A stretch of DNA of 64,000 nucleotides from Angelobacter sp036557225 (lineage in GTDB: Bacteria > Acidobacteriota > Terriglobia > Terriglobales > Acidobacteriaceae), in contig DATBHX010000148.1 in NCBI GenBank assembly GCA_036557225.1, positions 1-64,000 on the forward strand, in the 5' to 3' direction. The position numbers and the translations under genes were made by a program. Positions 43,879 through 53,243 of this stretch are shown piece by piece; positions within the stretch are counted from its first letter, which is position 1, and the number at the start of each line of letters is the position of its first letter. The notes beneath the pieces are model-generated. The model had not been told where the DNA came from. It searched no databases and saw nothing but the letters and a program-made list of their open reading frames with translations.

Positions 43879-45126
43879 TTGATGTATCGACGATATGCCA
43901 GGTGGCTGCTTGCCTGCGTGGTTGCTACTCTGTGGATTTGCGCGAGTGCAGAAGGGAAACACGAAAGCAGCTCCAGCGGGAGCGCATTCTATGTTGTCGG
44001 CTATTTCACTGAAGGCGGCGCCAAGTCAGGCCACTATTTGGTGAAGGATATCGAAGGCAGCGGTGCTGCCAAGCTCCTGACCCACATTGATTACGCTTTT
44101 GGGAAGGTTGTGAACAACCGCTGCGAGATTGGGAATCGCGATGTGGCGCTCGAGCGGGCCTACGATGCAGCCACCAGCGTGGATGGCACAACAGATCCCA
44201 CCGGCGATAACAAACTTCGGGGCACGTTTCATCAGCTTCAGGAGCTCAAGCGCATGCACCCCGAACTCAAAGTGCTGCTTTCGCTCGGCGGCTGGGGACA
44301 GAGCGGCGGCTTCACCGGTGCGGCGCAGCCAGAGAACGTGAAGGAGTTCGTTCGCTCATGCGTGGACCTGTTTGTGAAAGGCCAGTTTGCCGATGGAATC
44401 GTCGAGCCGGGGATCTTTGATGGAATCGATATCGACTGGGAATATCCGGTCAACGGAGGTGTCGAGCCAGGACAGCCGGCGGACAAAGCAAACTTCACCG
44501 CGATGATGGCTGAGTTTCGCCGCCAATTGGATGCGGTAAAGCCGGGCCTCCTGCTGACGGCCGCTCTACCCGCTGAAGAAGAGTACTACTCAAATTTTGA
44601 ACTTAAGGAGATCGTGCCATACGTCGATTTTCTGTCCGTGATGGCCTATGACCTGCACTGGAATTCCGAGCCGCTTACGGCATTTCACAGTGCGCTCTTT
44701 CGTGATCGTAAAGATAAGACTGAGCCGAGACTGCATGTTCGCTACGGCGACTATGCGGTCAAAGGCTTTCTGCATGCGAAGGTACCCGCGCGCAAGATTG
44801 TCTTTGGAGTTCCTTTTTATGGTAAGGGCTGGGCGGGAGTCGACGACGTGAACCATGGCCTTTACCAAAAAGCGCAAGGCCAAGCCACGACGCCGGGAAG
44901 TTATCGTGATCTCAAGCAGCTATCGAGTGCGGACCGGCATGTTTTCTCCGGGCCGGTGAGCTGCACACTTTGGAGTGACCATACATTCTGGAGCTATGAC
45001 TGTCCGGAATCGATGCGGGTAAAGATCAACTACATTCACCGGCGTCATTTAGGTGGCGTCATGTTCTGGGAGCTCAGCCATGACACTTCTGACAGTGAAT
45101 TGCTGCATATTCTGACGGGAAGATGA
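43879..45126 (+). CDS. Exported GH18 chitinase
   Basis: A 415-residue glycoside hydrolase family 18 protein. After a signal peptide (LLACVVATLWICASAEG) the barrel carries LKVLLSLGGWG and the catalytic DGIDIDWEYP (residues 181-190, acid E188), then MAYDLHW and the C-terminal GGVMFWELSHD. All residues for substrate-assisted hydrolysis of beta-1,4 GlcNAc bonds are present. There is no separate chitin-binding module. A GTGAGGAG box precedes the ATG. It provides oligomers for the GH3 hexosaminidase and the TonB receptor. Confidence 0.93.
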   Translation: MMYRRYARWLLACVVATLWICASAEGKHESSSSGSAFYVVGYFTEGGAKSGHYLVKDIEGSGAAKLLTHIDYAFGKVVNNRCEIGNRDVALERAYDAATSVDGTTDPTGDNKLRGTFHQLQELKRMHPELKVLLSLGGWGQSGGFTGAAQPENVKEFVRSCVDLFVKGQFADGIVEPGIFDGIDIDWEYPVNGGVEPGQPADKANFTAMMAEFRRQLDAVKPGLLLTAALPAEEEYYSNFELKEIVPYVDFLSVMAYDLHWNSEPLTAFHSALFRDRKDKTEPRLHVRYGDYAVKGFLHAKVPARKIVFGVPFYGKGWAGVDDVNHGLYQKAQGQATTPGSYRDLKQLSSADRHVFSGPVSCTLWSDHTFWSYDCPESMRVKINYIHRRHLGGVMFWELSHDTSDSELLHILTGR

Positions 45127-45145
45127 TAGCGCCGGCATGCGGGCG

Positions 45146-45946
45146 TTAGTTTCGCTGCGATGATTCGCAATCTGACACATTTTGCGCAGGCAGAGTGAGA
45201 AGCAATGGCGGATCAAATGCCGAAGGCGGCCTCAGTTGAAGATCGGTAAAACCTTGAAAAGAGTCGCGAAAAATACGGATACGCTGGCCCCCGGCCCTCA
45301 TAGCGCTGCGGTAGTCAAAGTACACAGGGCTGCCGGGTGCGTCTCTCAACGCGACGGCAAATAAGTAGAAATAGCCCTCGGGAAGCCCCTTCAGCCTGTA
45401 GGCTCCGCCATCCTTTATTAATGTGCAGGTAACGGGCTTGCCTTGAGGGATCCTGGTTGTGAACAGGCCTACCGCGATGCGTCCGCGAAAACTGGCGGGC
45501 GAGGTGACAACCCCGGAGATGGACGTCCCTGGCCGGGCCCGGTCGTGGTCCTGTGAATCAGGCGGGAGACTAGATGGTCTGGTCCTGCCGCGAGCCAGTT
45601 TTCGGAACTGAATGGGCGAATGGCCCAGAACGTCGGCAAAGCGACGCGTGAAGGTGCCAACGCTCTGATAGCCAACTTCATAGCAAATGTCGATCACTTT
45701 TTTTTGCGTGTCGGTCAGCAGGCGCTTTGCGGCCTCGAGCCGCAGAGCGTAAAAAAATTGCAGCGGTGGAACACCGGTAATTTGCCGGAAGGTGCGATTG
45801 AAATGCCACGGGCTCGCAAATCCGATCCTTGCTAATTCCTGCAGCGTCATCGGCTGGTCAAGCTGGTTCTGCATGACTGAGATCACACGCTGCACGGATT
45901 CGTAATGTGAGCGCAAAGTGGCGTCACGCATCACTGAAGTGCCCAT
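45146..45946 (-). CDS. AraC-family regulator with C-terminal extension
   Basis: A 266-residue protein with the AraC double helix-turn-helix at the N-terminus (residues 15-118: ELARIGFASPWHFNRTFRQITG and VIDICYEVGYQSVGTFTRRFADVLG). A C-terminal domain of about 110 residues (ISGVVTSPASFRGRIAVGLF, GAYRLKGLPEGYFYLFAVAL) looks like a small beta-sandwich of the carboxypeptidase-regulatory type. The order is opposite to classical AraC. It starts 29 bases after the thioesterase stop on the same strand, so it may be the last gene of the PKS operon or its regulator. The C-terminal domain may sense a ligand; this is an inference. Confidence 0.82.
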   Translation of the reverse strand: MGTSVMRDATLRSHYESVQRVISVMQNQLDQPMTLQELARIGFASPWHFNRTFRQITGVPPLQFFYALRLEAAKRLLTDTQKKVIDICYEVGYQSVGTFTRRFADVLGHSPIQFRKLARGRTRPSSLPPDSQDHDRARPGTSISGVVTSPASFRGRIAVGLFTTRIPQGKPVTCTLIKDGGAYRLKGLPEGYFYLFAVALRDAPGSPVYFDYRSAMRAGGQRIRIFRDSFQGFTDLQLRPPSAFDPPLLLTLPAQNVSDCESSQRN

Positions 45947-45975
45947 CTCTCTACCTCTTTCTTAAGTGCTTCTGG

Positions 45976-46416
45976 TTACCCGTGAACAGGAACGGACCGG
46001 TCTGCAAATTCCGAGAGAGCGTCCAGCAGCTTTGGCGGAATGGCCGTAGGCAGCAGACGGCCACCCTGCCTGTGCATGCAGGCGATCTCCTGTTCACCCC
46101 GTCCCACTAGCTCTTCGGGCTCACCGTTTCGCCAGTATTCAAAACGCATAGCAATACGGTTTTGGGCGACCGCTGCAAGAAACATGCGTACAATCACCAG
46201 ATCAAACGGCCGCAGCTCGCCCAGATATTGGCATGAACACGAGAGAGTAATCAGTGCCAAGCCGTGTTCGAATTGCTCAAGTATTTCCGGAAAATAGTCG
46301 CGCAGAAACCGCTCTCGCGCCTGCCCCTGCCAGCGCAGATGGTTTACGTAATAAACGTTGCCAATCAGGCTGGTCTCTTCAAAGCCAACTACGTGCCGGA
46401 ACTCGTAGGCTTTCAT
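45976..46416 (-). CDS. Enediyne-type hot-dog thioesterase (TEBC/CalE7-like)
   Basis: A 146-residue hot-dog-fold thioesterase. The N-terminus YEFRHVVGFEETSLIGNVYY, followed by VNHLRWQG, is the hallmark of the thioesterases paired with enediyne PKSs (CalE7, SgcE10, DynE7), and length agrees. These enzymes release the polyene or beta-keto chain from the PKS acyl carrier domain. The start codon overlaps the PKS stop (ATGA), so the two are translationally coupled, as expected for partners. A simple 4-hydroxybenzoyl-CoA-type thioesterase is less likely given context. Confidence 0.9.
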   Translation of the reverse strand: MKAYEFRHVVGFEETSLIGNVYYVNHLRWQGQARERFLRDYFPEILEQFEHGLALITLSCSCQYLGELRPFDLVIVRMFLAAVAQNRIAMRFEYWRNGEPEELVGRGEQEIACMHRQGGRLLPTAIPPKLLDALSEFADRSVPVHG

Positions 46417-49400
46417 GGCTGTGCCTTGATGACGAATGCGAATGCCAACGAAGTTGGAAACTCTTCGAGGCGGGCATGAAATGTAGCAGCCTTAAATGGG
46501 CCTGCCGAAAAAAGTGTCCAATTCTCCGAAGAACATGAGCTGAGACAGATGGGCTGATCAAGACTGCAGCCCGCTTTTCGCAATGATTCCTGCAAGCTCC
46601 AAATCATGGTTGATGCTTCTTTAAGGGAGGATTTCGAGACGTCGGCAAGCGTTTGTGCAAGGGCGAACTCCCGCGGGCCGAGCAACGCCAACAAACTCTC
46701 CGGCGAGCGCTCGACGATTGCTTCCAGATCACAACCGGCTGCAGTCCCGCCTGTCGAAAATAACAGGGTCGTCCCCGAAGAGTGGGATAGCGACAGGCAG
46801 GGTTCAGGATCACCGGCGCCAGTAACCATCGGCTTTCCATCAGGTCTGTGCGCGAGCTTCGCTGCGCGGCCGAATATTTCCTGAACCAAACGCTCACTCG
46901 TGCATGGGCATCGGTCTTCGGCTGCAGCAGCAAGACCAATCGTGATCTCGAAGGGAGCAAAGATTGCACCGAGCTTTCTTTCCAAATAAGGTACAAGCAA
47001 AGCTGGAGGCCACGGAGCTTGTGTTTGAATTGGCGCTACTGCACGTAGATGCAGACGATGCCATTGCTCGCAGATTTTTCCTTCGGCATCCGCAATGCGC
47101 ACATCATAGACAAAGTTGTCGCCGTCACTCGTGCGTTCAACGGCCTGGACCAACGATGCGCCGTACGTCCAATGCGCGCTGGTGGTAACTCGGTCAATCC
47201 CGACGGGCAAAATAGTTCGATGCGGGATGCACGCCTGTATGGAATGAAGGGCTGCGTCACGTGAAGCGCTGTCACCTAGCAAGAGTTCTGAGGGCAGGTG
47301 CCGGGCAAACCATGTCGCCTGTGTTGGAGCAGATAGCCTGGCGATGCTCTTACTGGAACGCAGGGAGTCATAGCTTTGCACTCTGCGGAACCTGCCTTGG
47401 TGAAAGAGAATTCTTTCGTACAAGCCTTTGGCATTGCGCGGGGTGGAGTTTTGTTCGGGCTCAAGCAAACCTGAACTGATGCCAGTCTTATCCTGTTCAA
47501 AAATGCACTCACCGCTGAAGTGGTCTACTTTGAATCCAGTGCTGGAGCATCGAATCACCACGGAAACAAAGCCTGGCTTCCGCCGCAACGCCGCCACGCG
47601 AAGTGTCAGTGGTCCGTCACGTGGGATGACAATCGGATGTTCAAAGCGCAAATCGTGGAATGCAGGCAGAAGTTCGGATTGCTCCAGCGTCTGGGCCACC
47701 TGTGCCATCGCTTCCATCCCCATGACCGCGGGGAGAAGCTGTTCACCCTGAAAGGCGTGTTCTGCGATGTATGGGTCAGTATCAGTCTCCAGCTCAGCTT
47801 CAGCAATCAGCTCAATTCCAGGATGATGGATTCGGACATGTTCGAGAAAGCGCAGCAGCGGCAGTTCGGGCTGTTCAAACCGCAAGGTTGGCAAGCTACC
47901 GAAGCGACCGGTAGCGATCGCTGATACGGGCATGCCTTTCCAGGCGAGCATCGTTTGTAAATGGTCAAGCGCGGTATCGAGCGGGATTGGAGTTATACCC
48001 TGGCGGACTAGCGAATCAAGCACGCCAAGCCGCTGCCCCATTCCAACGCCGACCCACACTGACCATTCAAGATTCAGGCAACGGCAATGCGCGTGTTCTT
48101 GCTGCCAGTGTTCCACCATCAGGTTGAGAAACTCATTTGCCAAACCGTAGTGCGCCTCGCCGTGAAGTCCGGTGCGGGCAATGATGGAGCCAAAGGTCAG
48201 CAAGAGTTTTAGTTTCGCAGGATTGACCGTATTTAGAACGTTGTGCAGCCCGTCTACTTTGGTGGCCAGAGTTTGCTGCAAATCCTGCATTGTGATTTTC
48301 TCTATGCGGTTTGGTTCGTTGACACCAGCGCCATGGAGCACAGCTGTCACCGGTCCGGTTTCCGGTTCAATGTGAGCGACGGCCGCTCTGACTGCAGATG
48401 GATCAGTGATGTCCGCCACAAAATAGGCACAATCAATGCCGGCCTCTTCGATGCGATTGAGATTCTGGCGCAGCTCGCTGTCGACAGACGGATCCGATCT
48501 TCCTAACAACACCAGCCGGCAGCCTGAGCTGCGGGCGAGATGAAGAGCGCTTTCTGCTGCAATCCCTTTTCCTCCGCCTGTGACTAACAGCAAGTCGTCG
48601 GGACTGAGCGGATTGTCTGTAGCATCGTGCTCCGGCTGCCATAGACGTAGTCGGGGTTCGCGACGGATCCCAGCATTGTCATAATGCGCTTCAACAAAGC
48701 TGGGATTGGCACAGGCTTCTGCAGCTGTCCACCTGGCTCTGTCAGGATGTTGGGCAGGGGCGTCAACCACCGTGACTTTACTGCTGGGGTTCTCCAAATA
48801 CAAAGTGCGTGCGAGCGATCCCGCGCCTCCTCCATGCTGCAAGAACACAATGTGCGACATGCGTTGCTGAATCGCGTGTTGCGCGGATTGCAGGAGGAAC
48901 TCGGCAGCTCGCTCATTCAATTCCAGTGGAACGCAGCAGACCATCCCCTTACCTGGGACCGAGCTGAACTCTTCCCGCAGGCGCAATTGCAGCGCGCTTT
49001 CTGCGAGTGCTGCGATTTCCCAATTCCCTGGTGATCGTTTGCCGTCGCGGCGCAACGGCTTCTCGCGCAAATCAACACCAAGAACTCTAACCCACGAATC
49101 GACGCCGGACGGAAACTGTTCAGCGGAGTGCAGTGGCGCTCTTGAACGCAGTGACTCCAGGGTCTCTGCCGCTTCATCAATCGTGGCATTTGTATATTCG
49201 GCAGGAGCGATAGGGTTGGGGAGTGAAAGCCGGCTGGCGGCTTCCAGCATGATCTGAGAGATGGTAATGGAGTTCAGATGGAGATCGGCCAGGAACCTCT
49301 GCCCAGGTTGAATGGCGGCAGTGGGCAGTTTTGTCCGGCGTGCAACCAGATCTATCAAAGTGTTGAGCGCTGAATTGCTCGCGCTATACGTGGGCTGTGA

Positions 49401-52175
49401 GGTCTTGAATTCAGCTACGTTCCAGGACCGTCTTAAAGGCAATGACTCCGGGGCCTGCTCGCAGGGATTTGCCAGGAATGAATGCTTTTTTCTTGTATCG
49501 ATAGGCCGTCCAAAGCGCTGTTCAAAAAGCGGATTCAGGCGAACCGGAGCGCCCAGCACGAATGCAGTAGCCACCGCGGTAAAAAGTCCGCGTAGCGATT
49601 CGGCGCCGGCATCCAGGGCAATCACCGGCTTGTCCGTGCATTCATTCGCAATGCTCGATAGTACGGAGCCCGGGCCGACTTCAATAAAGAAATCTGCTTC
49701 TGCGGAGGCGATATCAAAAGCGCCGGCGAACATTACAGGTTTGGTGATCTGTTCCGTCAGAAGAGCCTGCAGATCTGTATCTGAATCAAGGGGCTCGGCC
49801 GTCACAGTAGAAATCACGCGGTGGCGCAGACGGTCAAAAGTGCATGTTGCAAGATGCTGCGAAAACGCCCCGGCTACCTCGGCCACCAGAGGCGAATGAA
49901 ATGCATGCGAGACCGGCAGCATCGTGGCAGTGAGGCCATCCGAATTCATGCGTTGCGTGAAACGCCGCACTGCAGGTGCCGCTCCCGAGACAACCGTCTG
50001 CTGCGGCGCATTGTGGGCTGCTACGACCAACCCATCGCCATTCAATCTTTCGAGCACATCAGGATAGCTAGCGCGAATGGACGCCATGCCGCCGTCGGGA
50101 TTTCCCGCCTCTGCCATTACCTGGCCGCGAGCTCGCACCAGGGAAAGGAGGTCCGCTTCTTTGCAGGCGCCTGCCCAGTACAAAGCGCTGATTTCTCCCA
50201 GGCTGTGCCCGACCGCGACCGATGCCCGAACGTTGAACAGTTCAAGCATCTGCAGCCCGGCAAGCGACGAGGTCACAATACAAGGCTGGGCAATCTCTGT
50301 TCTGATGCTTTGCTGGTGGGGCAAGGCGGCTCGACGGTAGAGATCGCGCAGCAGAGGAAAACGACGCGTCCAGATTCCTCCATCGGTATGAACCGGCGAT
50401 GCCTGGCCGGGAAAGAGAAAGGCAATCCGAGGAGCCTCACCGGTCGCAGCGAGAAACGTTCCCTGATGGGCATCGATTGAATGCTGGAATTTACCTTCAC
50501 AAAGAGCGACCAGTTTCCTGAGGCACTCCGCCAGTTCATCTGGAGAAGAAGCAATACAGGCAGCGCGCATCGAGCTTTCAGGTGTCAGGCTTGCGGCCTG
50601 CTTTGCCAGCATGATGGATAAGTCTGAAAGCTCCGAGTATGAGATTTCTTCTGTCATGCGAAGTATCTCTTCAAGCCGGCGCAGGAGTTCTTCGCTGCTG
50701 ACTTCCGTAAAAAGAAAGAGCTCGCAGTCCTGCGGAGAAGCAATTTGTGACTGTTCAATCGAAGTGAAGGTCTTGCGGCAAGCCGTGTCTGCCGCCTCGA
50801 GCGTCATATGCGCATTGATCCCGCCGAATCCAAAACCGCTTACTCCGGCTCGAGCCGGCAACCCAGCTGGCCAGAGTTCAGCTTCACTAAGAACGCGTAG
50901 CGCAGGTTTTCCCGTTGTAAACGCAGAGTGTGGATCATCACAGCCTGTAGTTGGCGGCAGTATCTTTGTGTGAACCGCCATTGCGGCTTTGATCAACCCA
51001 GCCACTCCGGCGGCTGCTTTCGTGTGGCCGATGTTCGCTTTGATCGACCCCACGGCCGCCTGCCCATTCCACATTGGTGCTTCACGCCGGGCACGACACA
51101 AAGCTTGCAGCTCAGTTGCGTCGCCGATGGAAGTTCCTGTCCCGTGTCCTTCGAAATAACCAACGGAGTCGATTCCGTAGCCAGATCGTTCATAGGCGCG
51201 ACGCAGGGCAAGCATCTGTCCGTTCACTTCAGGACGGGTGATGCCGCCCTGGCCGTCAGAAGAGATGCCCCATCCGCGAATCAGCGCATAGGGCGTGTGG
51301 CCATTTGCCAGCGCGTCTTCATGCCGCATGAGCACCACCATGCCGCATCCTTCACCGGGCCAGAAGCCGGAAGAATGCGTATCAAAGACGCGCATCTTAT
51401 CGGAAGCGAGCGCGCCCAGGCTGGAGAATCCGGCCAGTTCAAAGGGATCGAGGCTTAGATCGACGCCGCCGGCGATCGCTATATCTACATCACCAGTATG
51501 CAAAGCTGTGCAGGCCGTGGCGATTGCGAGCATGCTCGATGCGCAGGCTCCATCCACGGTATAGCCACCGCCTTTGAAATCAAAGTAATTGCAGATACGG
51601 CCGGCAATGGTGTTGGAGAGTCCCCCAGCCAGCGATTCTTCGTTGGTGGCAGGAAATGGGGCTTTGTAGAGTGTTTCAATTCGCGCCATTAGCTCTTCGA
51701 TTTCGCTTTGCGTAAGGCCTGAGGTCTCTTGAAACGCAGCGCCAAGTACGCGGCGGACATAGGGCCAGCGCAGGCGCATGAGGTTGGAGCGGGAGAATTC
51801 CCCTGTGAGCGAATTGCCTACATAGACCGAAGTTCGCTCACGTTGCTCGGAGGGTGCATCGAGGAGCCTGGCGTCTGCCAGAGCCTGCTCAGCGACGTCG
51901 AGAGCCAGCCAGTGGCTCAGGTCGGTACAGAGAAAAGCGTCATGGGAAATATGAAAACGGGAGGTATCAAACTCGTAGTCATCCAACACCGCAGCCATTA
52001 CTGGCGCGATGCGATCTTCATGCTGTGTGTCAGGGGAATAGTCGGCAAGGTTCAACCGGACACGCGGCAGACGGCGGAATGACCGTCGCTGCGCCAGCAC
52101 ATTCTCCCAGAGCTGCCGGGGAGAGCGAGCTTCAGCATAGCGGCAGGCCATTCCAACAATGGCAATTGCATTCAT
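46413..52175 (-). CDS. Iterative type I PKS of enediyne type (KS-AT-ACP-KR-DH-PPTase)
   Basis: A 1920-residue single-module PKS. Domains in order: KS (1-450; C211 in DGACASS, H344 in EGHGTGT, H384 in NIGHTK), AT (580-880; S658 in GHSLGE, H760 region HAFHS), ACP (935-1010; S969 in DLHLNSIT), a linker with a structural KR half, KR (1190-1420; TGGGKGIAAE, S1330, Y1343, N1347), DH (1455-1720; H1473 in AEHAFQGEQLLPAVMG), and a C-terminal PPTase (1740-1920; GCDLE and WSLQESLRKA). A single ACP between AT and KR plus a built-in PPTase is the signature of enediyne PKSs, which make a linear polyene by repeated use of one module. All catalytic residues I can check are present. The start is the first Met, aligned to IAIVGMACRY. 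Confidence 0.93.
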   Translation of the reverse strand: MNAIAIVGMACRYAEARSPRQLWENVLAQRRSFRRLPRVRLNLADYSPDTQHEDRIAPVMAAVLDDYEFDTSRFHISHDAFLCTDLSHWLALDVAEQALADARLLDAPSEQRERTSVYVGNSLTGEFSRSNLMRLRWPYVRRVLGAAFQETSGLTQSEIEELMARIETLYKAPFPATNEESLAGGLSNTIAGRICNYFDFKGGGYTVDGACASSMLAIATACTALHTGDVDIAIAGGVDLSLDPFELAGFSSLGALASDKMRVFDTHSSGFWPGEGCGMVVLMRHEDALANGHTPYALIRGWGISSDGQGGITRPEVNGQMLALRRAYERSGYGIDSVGYFEGHGTGTSIGDATELQALCRARREAPMWNGQAAVGSIKANIGHTKAAAGVAGLIKAAMAVHTKILPPTTGCDDPHSAFTTGKPALRVLSEAELWPAGLPARAGVSGFGFGGINAHMTLEAADTACRKTFTSIEQSQIASPQDCELFLFTEVSSEELLRRLEEILRMTEEISYSELSDLSIMLAKQAASLTPESSMRAACIASSPDELAECLRKLVALCEGKFQHSIDAHQGTFLAATGEAPRIAFLFPGQASPVHTDGGIWTRRFPLLRDLYRRAALPHQQSIRTEIAQPCIVTSSLAGLQMLELFNVRASVAVGHSLGEISALYWAGACKEADLLSLVRARGQVMAEAGNPDGGMASIRASYPDVLERLNGDGLVVAAHNAPQQTVVSGAAPAVRRFTQRMNSDGLTATMLPVSHAFHSPLVAEVAGAFSQHLATCTFDRLRHRVISTVTAEPLDSDTDLQALLTEQITKPVMFAGAFDIASAEADFFIEVGPGSVLSSIANECTDKPVIALDAGAESLRGLFTAVATAFVLGAPVRLNPLFEQRFGRPIDTRKKHSFLANPCEQAPESLPLRRSWNVAEFKTSQPTYSASNSALNTLIDLVARRTKLPTAAIQPGQRFLADLHLNSITISQIMLEAASRLSLPNPIAPAEYTNATIDEAAETLESLRSRAPLHSAEQFPSGVDSWVRVLGVDLREKPLRRDGKRSPGNWEIAALAESALQLRLREEFSSVPGKGMVCCVPLELNERAAEFLLQSAQHAIQQRMSHIVFLQHGGGAGSLARTLYLENPSSKVTVVDAPAQHPDRARWTAAEACANPSFVEAHYDNAGIRREPRLRLWQPEHDATDNPLSPDDLLLVTGGGKGIAAESALHLARSSGCRLVLLGRSDPSVDSELRQNLNRIEEAGIDCAYFVADITDPSAVRAAVAHIEPETGPVTAVLHGAGVNEPNRIEKITMQDLQQTLATKVDGLHNVLNTVNPAKLKLLLTFGSIIARTGLHGEAHYGLANEFLNLMVEHWQQEHAHCRCLNLEWSVWVGVGMGQRLGVLDSLVRQGITPIPLDTALDHLQTMLAWKGMPVSAIATGRFGSLPTLRFEQPELPLLRFLEHVRIHHPGIELIAEAELETDTDPYIAEHAFQGEQLLPAVMGMEAMAQVAQTLEQSELLPAFHDLRFEHPIVIPRDGPLTLRVAALRRKPGFVSVVIRCSSTGFKVDHFSGECIFEQDKTGISSGLLEPEQNSTPRNAKGLYERILFHQGRFRRVQSYDSLRSSKSIARLSAPTQATWFARHLPSELLLGDSASRDAALHSIQACIPHRTILPVGIDRVTTSAHWTYGASLVQAVERTSDGDNFVYDVRIADAEGKICEQWHRLHLRAVAPIQTQAPWPPALLVPYLERKLGAIFAPFEITIGLAAAAEDRCPCTSERLVQEIFGRAAKLAHRPDGKPMVTGAGDPEPCLSLSHSSGTTLLFSTGGTAAGCDLEAIVERSPESLLALLGPREFALAQTLADVSKSSLKEASTMIWSLQESLRKAGCSLDQPICLSSCSSENWTLFSAGPFKAATFHARLEEFPTSLAFAFVIKAQP

Positions 52176-52209
52176 GGGTACGAGTTACGATGCAGCACAA
52201 ACCGCTGCT

Positions 52210-53223
52210 CTAGTGAGGTTGCGCTGCAACCAGTGATGAAGAGATGCTGTGTTCGTGTGACTGACCTCGCTTGAATGTTCCTAAGGAGGAAAACATTGCT
52301 TCTTGCAGTAGCTTCCGCCAATGCTGATACGGGCATGGGTGGAGCAGGTTTACCTTGTTGCAGGTTTCATCGCACAGCGTTGCAGCCTGCGAGGCCGGCA
52401 TGCCGCACAAAATCTGGCTGGCGACCTCAGTATGCTGGGCAGCGTTGCCCGCAAGATCGCGCGCCTTGGCCGCGAAAGCCGCGCCCTGCGCCAGAGCTGC
52501 GGCATGTACGCCGGCTTGTTGTTGCAATCGGGCCATCGCCTCTGTAGCCAGACCGCCGGCATAAGCGCAAGCCAGACCTGCGCCGCTCCATGCATCGCCG
52601 CGGTAGCTCGGATGAAACCTGGTAATGGTCGCGGCAACCTCGCCGACATTCGCGCCTTTGATGAACCAAAGGCTACGGCCCAGTCCCTGAAAGAAAACGT
52701 GGCGCGCATCTTCAGAGAGCTGGAGCGAACGGACCTCTGGTTCCGGGCGGTCCTTCCAATGGAAGTATCCTTCGTGGAACCCGTACCCATCGATGACGAG
52801 CCAACGCAATACAGGATGAAACTTTTTGATGGCAGCCTCCATGCGCCGGCGCAACCAGGGAAGCCGTGCATACGCCCAGCCGACGCCCACGTGCAGCATA
52901 AAAATGTGCTGCTTGCCGACACTTTCCATGAATCGAAGGAGAGAGTTGCGCCGCAGAGACATTTGGTCCAGCAGCGTCAGCGCCATGGCTGCGCCTTCAT
53001 AGGCAAAGCCACGATGCTCAAGGTCGATTTGATCGAGATGCTTCGCCAGTGTGGTCTGATCGCGATGTTCGAGTGCAGCGTGATATCCGTGTAGGAAAAT
53101 GCGCCCAACATTTTCCAAATGGTCTTGAAGTTCCGCGCTTGAAGGGGAGAATCCGCGCCGGACGAATTCAACTTCCTTCACGTCAATTGTCAGGAACTGC
53201 CTGAGCGGTAAAAGCATAAGCAA
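52210..53223 (-). CDS. DUF1702-family protein (enediyne cassette E3/UnbL type)
   Basis: A 337-residue protein resembling DUF1702 proteins: RRGFSPSSAELQDHLENVG, FAYEGAAMAL, HIFMLHVGVGWAYARLPW, IDGYGFHEGYFHW and a central RPEPEVRSL segment. Members are found beside PKSs in enediyne clusters (E3/UnbL type as I recall), where the exact reaction is unknown. There is no signal peptide or obvious membrane segment. It lies 34 bases upstream of the PKS start and 20 bases after the antiterminator gene, in one operon. The usual companions UnbU (membrane) and UnbV (ASPIC/FG-GAP) are not seen in the window. Confidence 0.8.
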   Translation of the reverse strand: MLMLLPLRQFLTIDVKEVEFVRRGFSPSSAELQDHLENVGRIFLHGYHAALEHRDQTTLAKHLDQIDLEHRGFAYEGAAMALTLLDQMSLRRNSLLRFMESVGKQHIFMLHVGVGWAYARLPWLRRRMEAAIKKFHPVLRWLVIDGYGFHEGYFHWKDRPEPEVRSLQLSEDARHVFFQGLGRSLWFIKGANVGEVAATITRFHPSYRGDAWSGAGLACAYAGGLATEAMARLQQQAGVHAAALAQGAAFAAKARDLAGNAAQHTEVASQILCGMPASQAATLCDETCNKVNLLHPCPYQHWRKLLQEAMFSSLGTFKRGQSHEHSISSSLVAAQPH

Positions 53224-53243
53224 AAAGATGGAAACGGGAGAAT

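Noticed and set aside
46413..52175. PUFA synthase or modular PKS
   Set aside because: PUFA synthases have tandem ACPs and separate PPTases; modular PKSs have ACP at the end. A single ACP between AT and KR plus a C-terminal PPTase is the enediyne type.
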